From Microcystis panniformis FACHB-1757 (GTDB lineage: Bacteria > Cyanobacteriota > Cyanobacteriia > Cyanobacteriales > Microcystaceae), in NCBI RefSeq assembly GCF_001264245.1, contig NZ_CP011339.1:1488001-1552000 (forward strand): 64,000 nucleotides of DNA, in the 5' to 3' direction. This document shows, in pieces, positions 25,531 to 34,676 of the stretch (its first letter is position 1; each line of letters starts with the position of its first letter). A model generated the notes under the pieces. The model saw nothing but the letters and a program-made list of their open reading frames with translations, was not told where the DNA came from and searched no databases. The position numbers and the translations under genes are program-made.

Positions 25531-25614
25531 ATGACCGATCAACACCAGCAAAGAGAGACACAATCATTGCGGATTCCCGAACTATTTTCTGTAGTATTTG
25601 CTACAAAATTTTAA
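25531..25614 (+). CDS. Possible 27-residue peptide upstream of hoxH
   Basis: ATG after a TATATATATA stretch opens a 27-codon frame (starts MTDQHQQRETQSLRIPELF). No match is recognised. A strong hairpin follows immediately. It may be a real short peptide, the 5' stump of a lost gene, or chance. Confidence 0.25.
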   Translation: MTDQHQQRETQSLRIPELFSVVFATKF

Positions 25615-25641
25615 TTTTTTTTCCGATTGAGAATCGGAAAA
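25615..25641. terminator. Hairpin with T and A tracts upstream of hoxH
   Basis: TTTTTTCCGATT pairs with AATCGGAAAAAA around a GAG loop, a 12 bp stem ending in A/T tracts that can terminate transcription from either side. It isolates hoxH from upstream transcription, leaving about 150 bp for its own promoter. Confidence 0.6.
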
Positions 25642-25790
25642 AATTGTCAAAAAAATTAGGATTGCTAGGAGGGTAATAACTATCATAGAAACAGCAGGGC
25701 GGAGATCGGGATAAATTATCTTTGAAACCAAGCTCGATCGCAATCTCCACAATGCCGTTCTGTGAAACTCCTGAACAATGAGGACTTACT

Positions 25791-27215
25791 ATGACTAAAA
25801 CCGTCGTTATCGATCCCGTCACCCGGATCGAAGGCCATGCCAAGATCTCGATTTTCCTTGACGATGGGGGGGAAGTGGATGACGTGCGTTTTCATGTGGT
25901 CGAGTATCGTGGTTTTGAGAAATTCTGCGAGGGACGGCCGATGTGGGAGATGGCGGGAATTACTGCCCGGATTTGCGGCATTTGCCCCGTTAGTCACCTG
26001 CTTTGTGCCGCCAAAACCGGCGATAAAATTCTAGCGGTGCAAATCCCCCCTGCGGGGGAAAAACTGCGGCGCTTGATGAATTTGGGACAATTAACCCAAT
26101 CCCATGCTTTAAGCTTTTTCCATCTTAGCAGTCCCGATTTTCTGCTTGGTTGGGAAAGTGACCCGGCTAAACGGAATGTTTTCGGTTTAATTGCCGCCGA
26201 TCCCGACCTAGCGCGAGCAGGCATCCGTTTACGTCAATTTGGACAGAAAGTTATTGAACTTTTGGGAGCAAAAAAAATTCACCCCGCTTGGTCTGTCCCG
26301 GGAGGTGTGCGTTCTCCCCTGAGCGAAGAAGGGCGACAATGGATTAAAGAACGACTGCCGGAGTCTAAAGCGACTCTTTACACGGCTTTAAACCTGTTTA
26401 AAAGACTTCTGGACGATTTAACCATAGAAATCGCCGCTTTTGGTAATTTCCCTTCCCTGTTTATGGGATTGGTCGGTAAACGGGACGAGTGGGAACACTA
26501 CGGTGGTCATATTCGTTTTACCGATAGTCAAGGCAATATCGTGGCCGATAACCTGAGCGAAGACAATTATCGCGATTATATCGGCGAATCAGTAGAAAAA
26601 TGGTCTTATTTGAAGTTTCCCTACTATAAACCCCTCGGTTATCCCAACGGTATCTATCGGGTTGGTCCGTTGGCGCGCTTAAATGTTTGTTCCCATTTTG
26701 GCACGGAGGGGGCGGATATCGAGTTACGGGAATATCGCCATCGGGTCGGTGGTGTAGCCACCTCTTCTTTTTACTATCATTATGCCCGATTAGTGGAGAT
26801 TTTAGGCTGTTTAGAGCGTATCGAACTTTTAATCGACGATCCCGATATAGTTTCTCCACGCTGTCGCGCCGAAGCAGGAATTAATAATCTGCAAGGGGTG
26901 GGAGTTAGTGAAGCGCCCCGGGGTACTTTATTCCATGATTATAAAGTGGATGAGAATGGTTTGATTGAAACGGTGAATTTAATTATTGCCACGGGTAATA
27001 ATAATTTAGCCATGAATCAAACGGTGAAACAAATCGCCCAACATTATATCCATGGTGGCGAAATTCCTGAAGCGATGTTAAACCGGGTGGAAGCGGGTAT
27101 TCGTTGCTATGATCCCTGTTTAAGTTGTTCCACTCACGCTATGGGACAAATGCCGCTACAGCTAGAGTTAGTTAATGCAGCCGGTGAGGTGATCAATACT
27201 CGACAAAGGGGTTAA
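25791..27215 (+). CDS. hoxH: Bidirectional NiFe-hydrogenase large subunit
   Basis: 474 residues. The N-terminal nickel motif RICGICPVSH (about 61-70) and the C-terminal DPCLSCSTHA (about 440-449) supply the four Cys that hold the NiFe centre. After the conserved His about 25 residues remain (AMGQMPLQLELVNAAGEVI and on), the peptide removed by the protease HoxW once nickel is inserted. The protein is the catalytic subunit of the cytosolic NAD(P)-linked enzyme HoxEFUYH. No other hox or hyp gene is in the window: the upstream gene is a divergent sigma factor and the downstream gene a Uma2 nuclease. Confidence 0.95.
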   Translation: MTKTVVIDPVTRIEGHAKISIFLDDGGEVDDVRFHVVEYRGFEKFCEGRPMWEMAGITARICGICPVSHLLCAAKTGDKILAVQIPPAGEKLRRLMNLGQLTQSHALSFFHLSSPDFLLGWESDPAKRNVFGLIAADPDLARAGIRLRQFGQKVIELLGAKKIHPAWSVPGGVRSPLSEEGRQWIKERLPESKATLYTALNLFKRLLDDLTIEIAAFGNFPSLFMGLVGKRDEWEHYGGHIRFTDSQGNIVADNLSEDNYRDYIGESVEKWSYLKFPYYKPLGYPNGIYRVGPLARLNVCSHFGTEGADIELREYRHRVGGVATSSFYYHYARLVEILGCLERIELLIDDPDIVSPRCRAEAGINNLQGVGVSEAPRGTLFHDYKVDENGLIETVNLIIATGNNNLAMNQTVKQIAQHYIHGGEIPEAMLNRVEAGIRCYDPCLSCSTHAMGQMPLQLELVNAAGEVINTRQRG

Positions 27216-27299
27216 TTATCTAAGTTGTTGGGGGGTTAGGAAATAGGGTAAATTTCTCCTAATACCTGACCCCATTTGACTATTTTTACGGTCAAGATT

Positions 27300-27890
27300 C
27301 TAGCTAAGAATTTCTAGGTTTTGATAAAGAATTTCTATCGGACAAGAAAAGTTAATACAGTTAATAGTGATTAAATCTCCCCCTTGATAAATATGGGGAA
27401 TCCAGAGGTTATTAGATTGACGTTGATATTGTTCGATTAGGACTTGTTTTTGTTCGATCAATAGATATTCCTCTAATTCGGGGATAGTTTGATAATCGGC
27501 AAATTTATCGCCTCTATCAAAGGCTGCCGTAGAGTCGGATAAAACTTCGATAATCACTTGCGGATGCAGGATAAAATCTTCCTGGGAAACTCGATCGAGT
27601 TGGTCACAAGTAATGGCAAAATCGGGATAATAGAAGATATTTAAGCTAGGGAGACGCACTTTCATATCGGTAGCATAGGCAAGACAACCACTACCCCGTA
27701 AATGATTAATTAATTGGGCCGAAAGATTACCTGTGATGATAACATGGGCTTTACTGGCCCCCGCCATCGCCAAGATTTGCCCTTGTATATATTCATGTTT
27801 AATGGGACTAATTTTCTCTATTTCTAGATAGTCTTTTGGAGTAAAATAAGCGTGACTTTTACCGGCTGTCATGGTGTTTACCTCGCTCAT
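27300..27890 (-). CDS. Uma2-family (DUF820) putative endonuclease
   Basis: 196 residues from the ATG at 27890 (a TTG start at 27911 is possible). Motifs of the Uma2 PD-(D/E)xK-like fold: HEYIQGQILAMAGAS, YYPDFAIT (Asp), VIIEVLSDSTAAFDRGDKF (Glu and later Lys/Asp). The family is very common in cyanobacteria; its activity is thought to be nuclease-like but physiological roles are unclear. Without the MITE E insertion upstream, the gene would begin 2 bp after the stop of the methyltransferase gene, so the two were likely one operon. Confidence 0.85.
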   Translation of the reverse strand: MSEVNTMTAGKSHAYFTPKDYLEIEKISPIKHEYIQGQILAMAGASKAHVIITGNLSAQLINHLRGSGCLAYATDMKVRLPSLNIFYYPDFAITCDQLDRVSQEDFILHPQVIIEVLSDSTAAFDRGDKFADYQTIPELEEYLLIEQKQVLIEQYQRQSNNLWIPHIYQGGDLITINCINFSCPIEILYQNLEILS

Positions 27891-27914
27891 TGTTAGTTTT
27901 CTAACGGACAATTA

Positions 27915-28062
27915 AGTAGCTGGTTATAATTAAATTAAAAATGGATTTTAGGTTCGATCCCCCCTGCCCCCCTTGATAAGGGGGGTGCCGATCCCCCCTT
28001 AGTCCCCCCTTAATCCCCCCTTAATAAGGGGGGCATCTGATAATTTTTAACGCCTACCTACT
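27915..28062. mobile_element. MITE E copy 2 between a methyltransferase and a Uma2 gene
   Basis: 148 bp, AGTAGCTGGTTATAATTAAA to TTTTTAACGCCTACCTACT, flanked by TA (27913-27914, 28063-28064). It closely matches the copy at 16837. It changes the end of the methyltransferase from L-N-C-P-L-E-N-stop to L-K-stop and pushes the Uma2 gene 150 bp away. Confidence 0.88.
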
Positions 28063-29209
28063 TAAGCCAAATAACTGAGTCTAAATCAGTCTTATTGCCT
28101 TCAGTAATTAGCTTTCGTATCAGTTCAATATAATTAAAATTACTCTCGAATAAAACAAAACGTCTATCTAAAGAAGCGGCCGCTAGTCCCACGGTTCCTG
28201 AACCAGCAAAGGGATCTAAAACCACATCGCCTTTAAAAGAGTAATAGGTAATCACTTTTTCTGCCAATTCTACGGGAAAAGCGGCGGGATGTTTTGAGTT
28301 AGTGAATGGGTTAATTTTCCAGACATTAGTGCGTTCATAACCATCGGCAATTTTTGAGGCTTTTACTACTTCTTGATCGGGATGATTACGAATATGCCAA
28401 TCGATGAGTAAATCCGTGTGTTTACGATAGACTAAAACGTATTCAGTCACCGGCACAGTTTTGTATTGGAGAGGATTTCTATCAGCGGCAAATCTGCGTC
28501 CTCTACCAGTTGCCCACCCTGCTCCCTCTGGTTTTAGCCAAATAATATCATCAATAAAATCGTAACCTTCCTCAATAAAAATTCGATGCAAATCAAAGGG
28601 GACAGCAATACGTTTAGAAGCTTGATTACGGGAAGCACGACGCAACAGCACGGGAGAAATATTAATGACAAAAAAACGTCCTTCACTCAAAACTCGATGG
28701 CATTTTCTGATCACCTGTCGCAGCTTCAATAGATAGGTTTCGTATTCTTCAAATTCCGAATATTCCGGGCGAGCATTAAAATAGGGTGGTGAGGTAAAGA
28801 TTAAATCAACACTTTCTGCTGGCATTTCCTCCAAAAGTTCACTACAATCACCAAATCCGATGGTATTTCTCAGAGAGGAAAGCTTGTATTCTTTTTTGGT
28901 TTTCTTGCGGGTTTCTAATTTAGATTCATCCTGTTTTAACAAACGAGCGATAATAATTTCAGTCCGGGTTGTCCTATCGGCTAAAATTTCGGTGGTGTAG
29001 GCATCGATCACCACTTCCCCAACGGTTTTTTTCTGTTCATTACATAAAGGAATTCGCCAAATGTGATATCTGTCATCCACTTCTGGTAAACCTAATTTAA
29101 TCGCATTAACTAAATTTATTTCCCGCAACCAATTAAGGACAATTTCTTTAGCTTCTGCCACCGTGCGAAGCAGATAACCGCGCTTTTCCGATACCAGTTC
29201 TTTTTCCAT
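28058..29209 (-). CDS. DNA methyltransferase, beta-type motif order
   Basis: 383 residues. Catalytic motif IV FTSPPYFN (about 137-144) precedes the SAM-binding motif I DPFAGSGTVG (about 342-351), the order of beta-class amino-methyltransferases; SPPY favours N4-cytosine but N6-adenine is possible. An N-terminal region of about 110 residues (including LRTVAEAKEIVLNWLREINL) is extra. The last residues are altered by MITE E. The downstream neighbour is a Uma2-family nuclease, raising the possibility of a restriction-modification pair. The recognition sequence cannot be read from the protein. Confidence 0.85.
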   Translation of the reverse strand: MEKELVSEKRGYLLRTVAEAKEIVLNWLREINLVNAIKLGLPEVDDRYHIWRIPLCNEQKKTVGEVVIDAYTTEILADRTTRTEIIIARLLKQDESKLETRKKTKKEYKLSSLRNTIGFGDCSELLEEMPAESVDLIFTSPPYFNARPEYSEFEEYETYLLKLRQVIRKCHRVLSEGRFFVINISPVLLRRASRNQASKRIAVPFDLHRIFIEEGYDFIDDIIWLKPEGAGWATGRGRRFAADRNPLQYKTVPVTEYVLVYRKHTDLLIDWHIRNHPDQEVVKASKIADGYERTNVWKINPFTNSKHPAAFPVELAEKVITYYSFKGDVVLDPFAGSGTVGLAAASLDRRFVLFESNFNYIELIRKLITEGNKTDLDSVIWLK

Positions 29210-29293
29210 GGCCTTACTCTAGTTCTCTCTAGAATTCTAGCTGATCATTATCCAAAAAACTAGGAGAGTCTCAAGATAGAAATTAGCCACCCT

Positions 29294-30564
29294 TTAAAAA
29301 TTCCACATTTCTAACACTTTTCCCGTAACTGTTTGATTTAACCAGAAAGTATTATGACTGAGGGAGTGAAGATTATTTGCTGTTACTTTCCAGCTTGCTT
29401 GGGGATGAAAAAGAATTGCTTCTGCGGGATTACCCGGGTTGAGAGATGCCGGTTTTTGTTGTAAACAATGACAGGGATTGAGACTAAGCGCTTGCCATAA
29501 TTGTAAAGCTGATAATTGCCCAGTTATTACTAATTTTTCCCAGAGTAGCGGTAAAGCTAATTCTAACCCGATTGCGCCGGGGGGTGCTTCTGCAAAAGAG
29601 ACGGTTTTTTCTTCGTAGGTATAGGGACGATGATCGATCGCGATTGCATCGATAATTCCCTCCTTAATTGCCGCAATTAACGCCTTGCGATCGCTTTCGT
29701 TGCCCAAGGGGGGAGCGAGGTGTAAACTGGGATGGTAGCTGGCGATCGATCCTGTATTTAAGAGCAGATGCAACCACGTCACACTAGCGGTTATCGGCAA
29801 TCCCCGCATTTTTGCCTCGCGAATTAATTCCACTCCTCGACGGGTAGAAATTCGCATTAGGTGAACAGGTGTATTAATTTCGCCGACGATTTCTAAAATT
29901 GTGGCTAAAGCAGTGGTTTCGGAAATAGCAGGATCCCCGGTAAACCTAGGCGAATCGAGGTTTCTCCCTCACGCATGACTCCATTACCCTTTAATTGCTG
30001 ATTTACGGGGGAAAGGGCAATATTTTTACCGAAGGGTTTTAGGTATTCCAATAAGTGCCGCAACAGTCCCAAATCTTCCAGACTGCGATTATCGGTAAAA
30101 CCCACCGTTACCGGCATTAAATCGGCTAATTCCGTCATTTTTTGCCCTTGTCTTCCTAGGGTGAGACTTGCCCAAAAATGCAGACGAGTCGATTTTGAGT
30201 CAAAAAACCCTTGACTTTTTTGCTGTAATGTGCTAATCAGTGCGGGGTGATCGAGGGGTGGGAGAGTATTGGGGAGAATTGCCACCCGGGTGCAGCCTCC
30301 GGCCGTGGCCGCTTTGAGCAAAGATGCGAGGGTTTCTCTGTCCTCGTGGCCGGGTTCCCCGGAATGACTGTAGAGATCGACTAATCCGGGGGCAAAAATA
30401 CAGTTTTGACCGGAAATATAGTTACTATTTTCTCTTGGGGGAAGCTGAGATTCGATCGCTTTAATTACCCCCTCCTCAATCCAGACATCGGCAATGCGAT
30501 CGGTTTGTGTCAGGGGGTCAAGGACTCTAACCTGTTCTATGATCGTCGAGGATTGGCTATTCAC
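29294..30564 (-). pseudogene. pyrC: Dihydroorotase-like amidohydrolase (one frameshift)
   Basis: Two frames, 30564 to 29905 and 29857 to 29294, together make a cyanobacterial dihydroorotase-like protein of about 420 residues. The N-terminal metal region reads FAPGLVDLYSHSGEPGHEDR, where the standard HxH is YxH, so catalysis may be weakened or the protein may be a non-catalytic DHOase form. Later landmarks are AILPNTLPPLDHPA and AIAIDHRPYTYEEK. The frame breaks in a G run at 29933-29937 (CCGGGGATCC on the minus strand); one more G gives LGLPGDPAISETTALATIL. The role is pyrimidine synthesis if active. Confidence 0.82.
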
Positions 30565-30748
30565 GCAGACTAATTAAAACGTCATTTTTTCCTCTGGCAG
30601 TATATCACGTTAAGTAAAAAGTAAAAAAGCTGAGTTGTCGGTTAGGTTAGGGGACGATAAGTTAGAATATTGATCAACTACGGTTTTAATCTTTATTTTA
30701 ATTGGCTAGTCCACCCTAGGGAGAATTGATAGCCGAATCATGCAGTTA

Positions 30749-30866
30749 AGTGGGTGGGTGGAATTAAATATAAGATGAACGTAGGTTGGGTTGAAGCATG
30801 AAACCCAACGCCCGCTCATGTTACACTACCGCTAACCTATCCTACAAATAATTGTGCCTCCCTACT
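30749..30866. mobile_element. MITE D copy 1, TA-flanked, at a methyltransferase start
   Basis: 118 bp, AGTGGGTGGGTGGAATTAAA to CACAATTATTTG-type inverted end (ATAATTGTGCCTCCCTACT), flanked by TA (30747-30748, 30867-30868). It contains an inner hairpin (GTTGGGTTGAAGCATGAAAC then CCAAC). A second copy of the same length at 46840-49561 is split by a group II intron. Insertion was at codon 3 of the methyltransferase gene. Confidence 0.88.
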
Positions 30867-32128
30867 TAGAACTTTTCGATTCTAATAATTTAGAAGAAAT
30901 TAATCGGGGAACCCCGCGATTAGTTTCTTTTCGAGATTTAGTGCCAGAAATCACCAGCACCAGTTATCTAACCCACGGCATCTATTATTATCCTGCTAAA
31001 TTTATTCCCCAAGTGGTGAGATTTTGTCTTGATAATTATACTAAAAATGATGATTGGATTATCGATCCTTTTGCTGGTTCGGGTACGGTTGGTTTAGAGG
31101 CTAAACTTTGTCAAAGAAACGCGGTTTTAACTGACCTTAATTATCTTTTAAACCATATTATACCGATTAAGATCACAGAACACCAAGAACCATTGAGTTA
31201 CTCAGAGTTAGATAAAAAAATCTTAGAAGTTTTTGCCAATGAGGATAAATTTATCCCTCAGTGGTCAAATTTAAACTATTGGTATCCAGAGGATATTTTA
31301 GCAGTTTTACAGAAACTTTGGGCAGGTCAAAAAAGTCTAGAACCTGATTTGTATTCCCAGATCATTCAAGCGGTTTTAGTGAAAGTTAGTAAACAGTTTT
31401 CCTATGCAGAACATACCAAACCTAAATTATTTCAATCGAAATACAAAAAATCAGATATACAGGAACTATTACAAAGAAATTGGCAAGAGGAATTAAAACG
31501 AACGATTAAAGAGATGAGTTTTGAAACTTTAACCAGCGTCAATCAATATATTACCGTAACTTGGCGCAATTATAATCAGGTGCTTTTTTATGGAGGAGTA
31601 GATAGTGCCACTTTTGAGATTGAGCAAAATCTAGAGTTAGATTGTTTAATTAGTTCCCCCCCCTATCTGCAAGCACAGGAATATATCAGAACAGCAAAAC
31701 TAGATTTATATTGGTTAGGATATACAGAAAAAGAAGTGCAAAAAATCTCTAAGCTAGAAATTCCCTACCGACAGGCTACCAGATTAATCGAAACCGAAAC
31801 CTTAAATCAAGTGAGATCAAGTTTAGAGAAAGAGAATTTACATAAAATACTCGATTCCTATTTTTGTCACACTATCAACGCTTTAGAAAATGCCACCAGA
31901 AAATTAAAACAAGCTGGGAAAGCTTGCATTTTTGTGGGTAATCCGAAAGTGGATGGAGTGGAAGTAGAAACTTGGCGAATATTAGGGGAATATTTTCAGG
32001 AAAATGGCTTTATTTTTGATACCGTCTTTGAGGATAGAATTAAAACCAGACAATTATTCAAATCTCGCAAGAATAAAAATCCTGATGGCATGAAATCTGA
32101 ATATTTACTAATCTTAGAAAAAAGGTAA
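30854..32128 (+). CDS. DNA methyltransferase with MITE-derived start codon
   Basis: 424 residues. Motif I DPFAGSGTVGLEAK (about 72-85) comes before motif IV SSPPYLQ (about 273-279), with a long spacer; the N-terminal part has HGIYYYPAKFIPQVV, typical of one group of type II N4-cytosine/N6-adenine enzymes. The present frame starts at a GTG inside MITE D (M-P-P-Y-L-E-L). The native start was probably ATG at 30740, reading M-Q-L-E-L-F-D once the MITE is removed; the MITE contains a stop that disconnects that ATG. A truncated gene follows after 13 bp. Confidence 0.83.
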   Translation: MPPYLELFDSNNLEEINRGTPRLVSFRDLVPEITSTSYLTHGIYYYPAKFIPQVVRFCLDNYTKNDDWIIDPFAGSGTVGLEAKLCQRNAVLTDLNYLLNHIIPIKITEHQEPLSYSELDKKILEVFANEDKFIPQWSNLNYWYPEDILAVLQKLWAGQKSLEPDLYSQIIQAVLVKVSKQFSYAEHTKPKLFQSKYKKSDIQELLQRNWQEELKRTIKEMSFETLTSVNQYITVTWRNYNQVLFYGGVDSATFEIEQNLELDCLISSPPYLQAQEYIRTAKLDLYWLGYTEKEVQKISKLEIPYRQATRLIETETLNQVRSSLEKENLHKILDSYFCHTINALENATRKLKQAGKACIFVGNPKVDGVEVETWRILGEYFQENGFIFDTVFEDRIKTRQLFKSRKNKNPDGMKSEYLLILEKR

Positions 32129-32141
32129 ATTTTTATTGCTT

Positions 32142-32351
32142 ATGTATCCCAAATATTCCCTATTTCATAAATATTTGAACTGTCTGGAATCCTTACCTAA
32201 TTTTCAGGAAAATATTGAAGATAAACCCTATATATCTGGTCAATTACTGGCTGAAGTAAAGTTAATTATTAAGACAGATTATGCTACCGTTAATTATGTT
32301 TGTGAACTTAAAACAAGATTAAATCATGATCTATCTGAATCGGTGATATAA
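32142..32351 (+). pseudogene. Truncated gene downstream of the methyltransferase
   Basis: The ATG at 32142 opens a 69-residue frame (MYPKYSLFHKYLNCLESLPN at the start) that stops at TAA in the stretch LNHDLSESVI-stop-YFVSLVQRLP-stop; the reading clearly continues in sense after the stop before decaying. Its place 13 bp behind a methyltransferase suggests the N-terminal stump of a cognate restriction enzyme, but no nuclease motif remains. The next 100 bp are AT-rich and end at an Rpn-type gene. Confidence 0.5.
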
Positions 32352-32507
32352 TATTTCGTAAGCTTGGTTCAAAGATTACCATAAAATCAAAGAATTTTAC
32401 TAATTATCGGGGGGTTATCTAGCTTAATTGTTAAGGAATTTATAGCAAGTAATCTTGAATTTATTGATGTGGATGGTAGCAATTACAAAGACAAAACGCT
32501 GACGATG

Positions 32508-33323
32508 TTTGATAATATTTGTAAATTTATTGCCGAAAACTTCTCCGATGATCTAGCCACTTGGTTATTGGGTTCTCCCCTCTCCTTAACCGTCCTCGAC
32601 CCGACGGAATTACAATTAGACCCCATTCGTGCCGATTCTCTGATTTTTTTGCAGTCAGAGGAATTAATTCTTCATACCGAATTTCAAACCGACCCCGACT
32701 CCAAAATTCCTTTCCGAATGCTCGATTATCGCATTCGCGTCTATCGTCGTCATCCCCAAAAACCAATGCGTCAAGTGGTAATTTATCTGCGACGCAGTGA
32801 TTCCCCCCTAGTACAAGAAAATACTTTCCGTCTAGGGGAAACCTTTCATTCCTTCCAAGTCATCCGTCTTTGGGAAGAAAATACACCACAATTTTTCCAT
32901 CATCCCGGTTTATTACCCTTTGCTGTCCTCAGCAATACCGATGACCCCGAACAGGTGTTAAGTCTGGTGTCCCGTTCTCTAGAAACTATCCCCGAAAAAC
33001 AGGTGCAAAGCAATCTCGCTGCCGCTACCAGTATTCTCGCCGGGTTAGTATTAAATCGAGAGACGATTAAAAAAATTCTTCGGAGTGAGATTATGAGAGA
33101 ATCCGTCATCTATCAAGATATTTTAGAGGAAGGCGAGGAAAAGGGACTACAAAAAGGACGACAAGAAGGACGACAAGAAGGATTGCAAGAAGGCAAAGAA
33201 GAAAAAGCTCGACAAATTGCCCTAAAAATGCTATCTGCTGGTTTTTCTATCCCAGAAATCGCCCGATTTACCGATTTATCCCCCGACGCGATCGAGGAAT
33301 TACAAAGGCAGCAGGACAATTAA
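32508..33323 (+). CDS. Rpn-family nuclease/transposase-like protein, copy 1
   Basis: 271 residues from ATG at 32508 (an in-frame start at 32469 would add 13 residues derived from the tail of an older copy). The PD-(D/E)xK-type core includes LILHTEFQTDPDSKIPFRML (about 67-86). A C-terminal Glu/Gly/Lys repeat region (EEKGLQKGRQEGRQEGLQEG) is followed by ALKMLSAGFSIPEIARFTDL, the usual tail of these proteins. Rpn proteins promote recombination through DNA cleavage; some act in phage defence. Two further copies and a fragment lie within 4 kb. Confidence 0.82.
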   Translation, partial: FDNICKFIAENFSDDLATWLLGSPLSLTVLDPTELQLDPIRADSLIFLQSEELILHTEFQTDPDSKIPFRMLDYRIRVYRRHPQKPMRQVVIYLRRSDSPLVQENTFRLGETFHSFQVIRLWEENTPQFFHHPGLLPFAVLSNTDDPEQVLSLVSRSLETIPEKQVQSNLAAATSILAGLVLNRETIKKILRSEIMRESVIYQDILEEGEEKGLQKGRQEGRQEGLQEGKEEKARQIALKMLSAGFSIPEIARFTDLSPDAIEELQRQQDN

Positions 33324-33387
33324 AGCTTTTAACCGCAAAGGGTGGGGAATTAGGAAAATTTTAACTCATCTCCCCACTCCACACCGA

Positions 33388-34440
33388 TTAACCACGTTTA
33401 GCGAGGCGACGCACCACTAAACCGCCCCCTAGTATGCCTAATCCGATAATACTAGAAGGTTCGGGCGTTCTGAATACCTGTACGCGATTGTTGACCGTAT
33501 CGGCTACATAGATATTACCACGGCTACCGAGAGCGATACCTTGGGGCATACTGAACTCACCGTTCCCCGTACCGAAGCTACCGAAAGTGGACTGGAAGAC
33601 ACCACTGGGGTTGAATACCTGTACGCGATCGTTGAGCGTATCGGTTACATAGATATTACCGCTGCTATCGACAGCGATACCTTGGGGCATACTGAACTCA
33701 CCGTTCCCCGAACCTTGGCTACCGAAAGCGAACTGGAAGACACCAGTGGAGTTGAATACCTGTACGCGATTGTTGAACGTATCGGCTACATAGATATTAC
33801 CACTGCTACCGACAGCGATACCGTAGGGGCCTTGGAACTGACCGTTCCCCGTACCGAAGCTACCGAAAGCGGACTGGAAGACACCACTGGAGTTGAATAC
33901 CTGTATGCGAAAGTTGCCCGCATCGGCTACATAGATATTACCACTGCTACCGACAGCGATACCGTAGGAGCCTTGGAACTGACCGTTCCCCGAACCTTGG
34001 CTACCGAAAGCGGACTGGAAGACACCACTAGAGTTGAATACCTGTACCCGATTGTTATCCGTATCGGCTACATAGATATTACCACTTCTACCGACAGCGA
34101 TACCGTAGGGGCTTCGGAACTGACCGTTCCCCGAACCTTGGCTACCGAAAGCGGACTGGAAGACACCACTAGAGTCGAATACCTGTACCCGATTGTTATC
34201 CGTATCGGCTACATAGATATTACCACCTCTACCGGCGGCGATACCACGGGGGAGCATGAACTGACCGTTCCCCGAACCTTCGCTACCGAAAGCGAAGGAA
34301 AAACTGGCCGCAGTGGCACCGGTGGCGACACTAATACATCCGATCGCAGTGGCCGTGACTAGGGAAAAGGATTTCAGCAGAGCCTTTGATAAGCTACGCT
34401 TCTCCCGCCCCCCATGATTGATAACTTTAGATAGGGACAT
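33388..34440 (-). CDS. NHL-repeat PEP-CTERM protein
   Basis: 350 residues. A signal peptide (about 20-48, LLKSFSLVTATAIGCISVAT) precedes six 47-residue NHL repeats with the pattern GSGNGQF..P.GIAVG..GNIYVAD..NNRVQVF, which would form a six-bladed beta-propeller. The C-terminus is TPEPSSIIGLGILGGGLVV then RRLAKRG, a PEP-CTERM sorting tag. The protein should be exported and handled by exosortase. The 141 bp repeats are so similar that copy number can change by recombination. The gene interrupts the Rpn array in the opposite direction. Confidence 0.9.
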   Translation of the reverse strand: MSLSKVINHGGREKRSLSKALLKSFSLVTATAIGCISVATGATAASFSFAFGSEGSGNGQFMLPRGIAAGRGGNIYVADTDNNRVQVFDSSGVFQSAFGSQGSGNGQFRSPYGIAVGRSGNIYVADTDNNRVQVFNSSGVFQSAFGSQGSGNGQFQGSYGIAVGSSGNIYVADAGNFRIQVFNSSGVFQSAFGSFGTGNGQFQGPYGIAVGSSGNIYVADTFNNRVQVFNSTGVFQFAFGSQGSGNGEFSMPQGIAVDSSGNIYVTDTLNDRVQVFNPSGVFQSTFGSFGTGNGEFSMPQGIALGSRGNIYVADTVNNRVQVFRTPEPSSIIGLGILGGGLVVRRLAKRG

Positions 34441-34676
34441 AAAACTTCAGAAAATCTGCTCCTAATGTACCCTTTCCTCTAGCAATTGTCAAGAAATTTC
34501 TGGGAAGATGTGACGAATTTGCCGATATCCATAGAATTTAGTCCATGAGTAGAATTGAATTTTGCCGATAATGTATTCTGCGCTACGATTCTCCTCGGCA
34601 ACAGTTACGACAAATACAGGATGTCAACACCGGCGACCGAGGGGATCCTAGGAGAAACGGAAAGTAATCCCTGACG

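Noticed and set aside
33541..34362. 273-codon open frame on the plus strand
   Set aside because: It is the antisense of the NHL repeat gene; its apparent repeats mirror the 141 bp DNA units, whereas the minus strand has a signal peptide, NHL consensus and PEP-CTERM tag.
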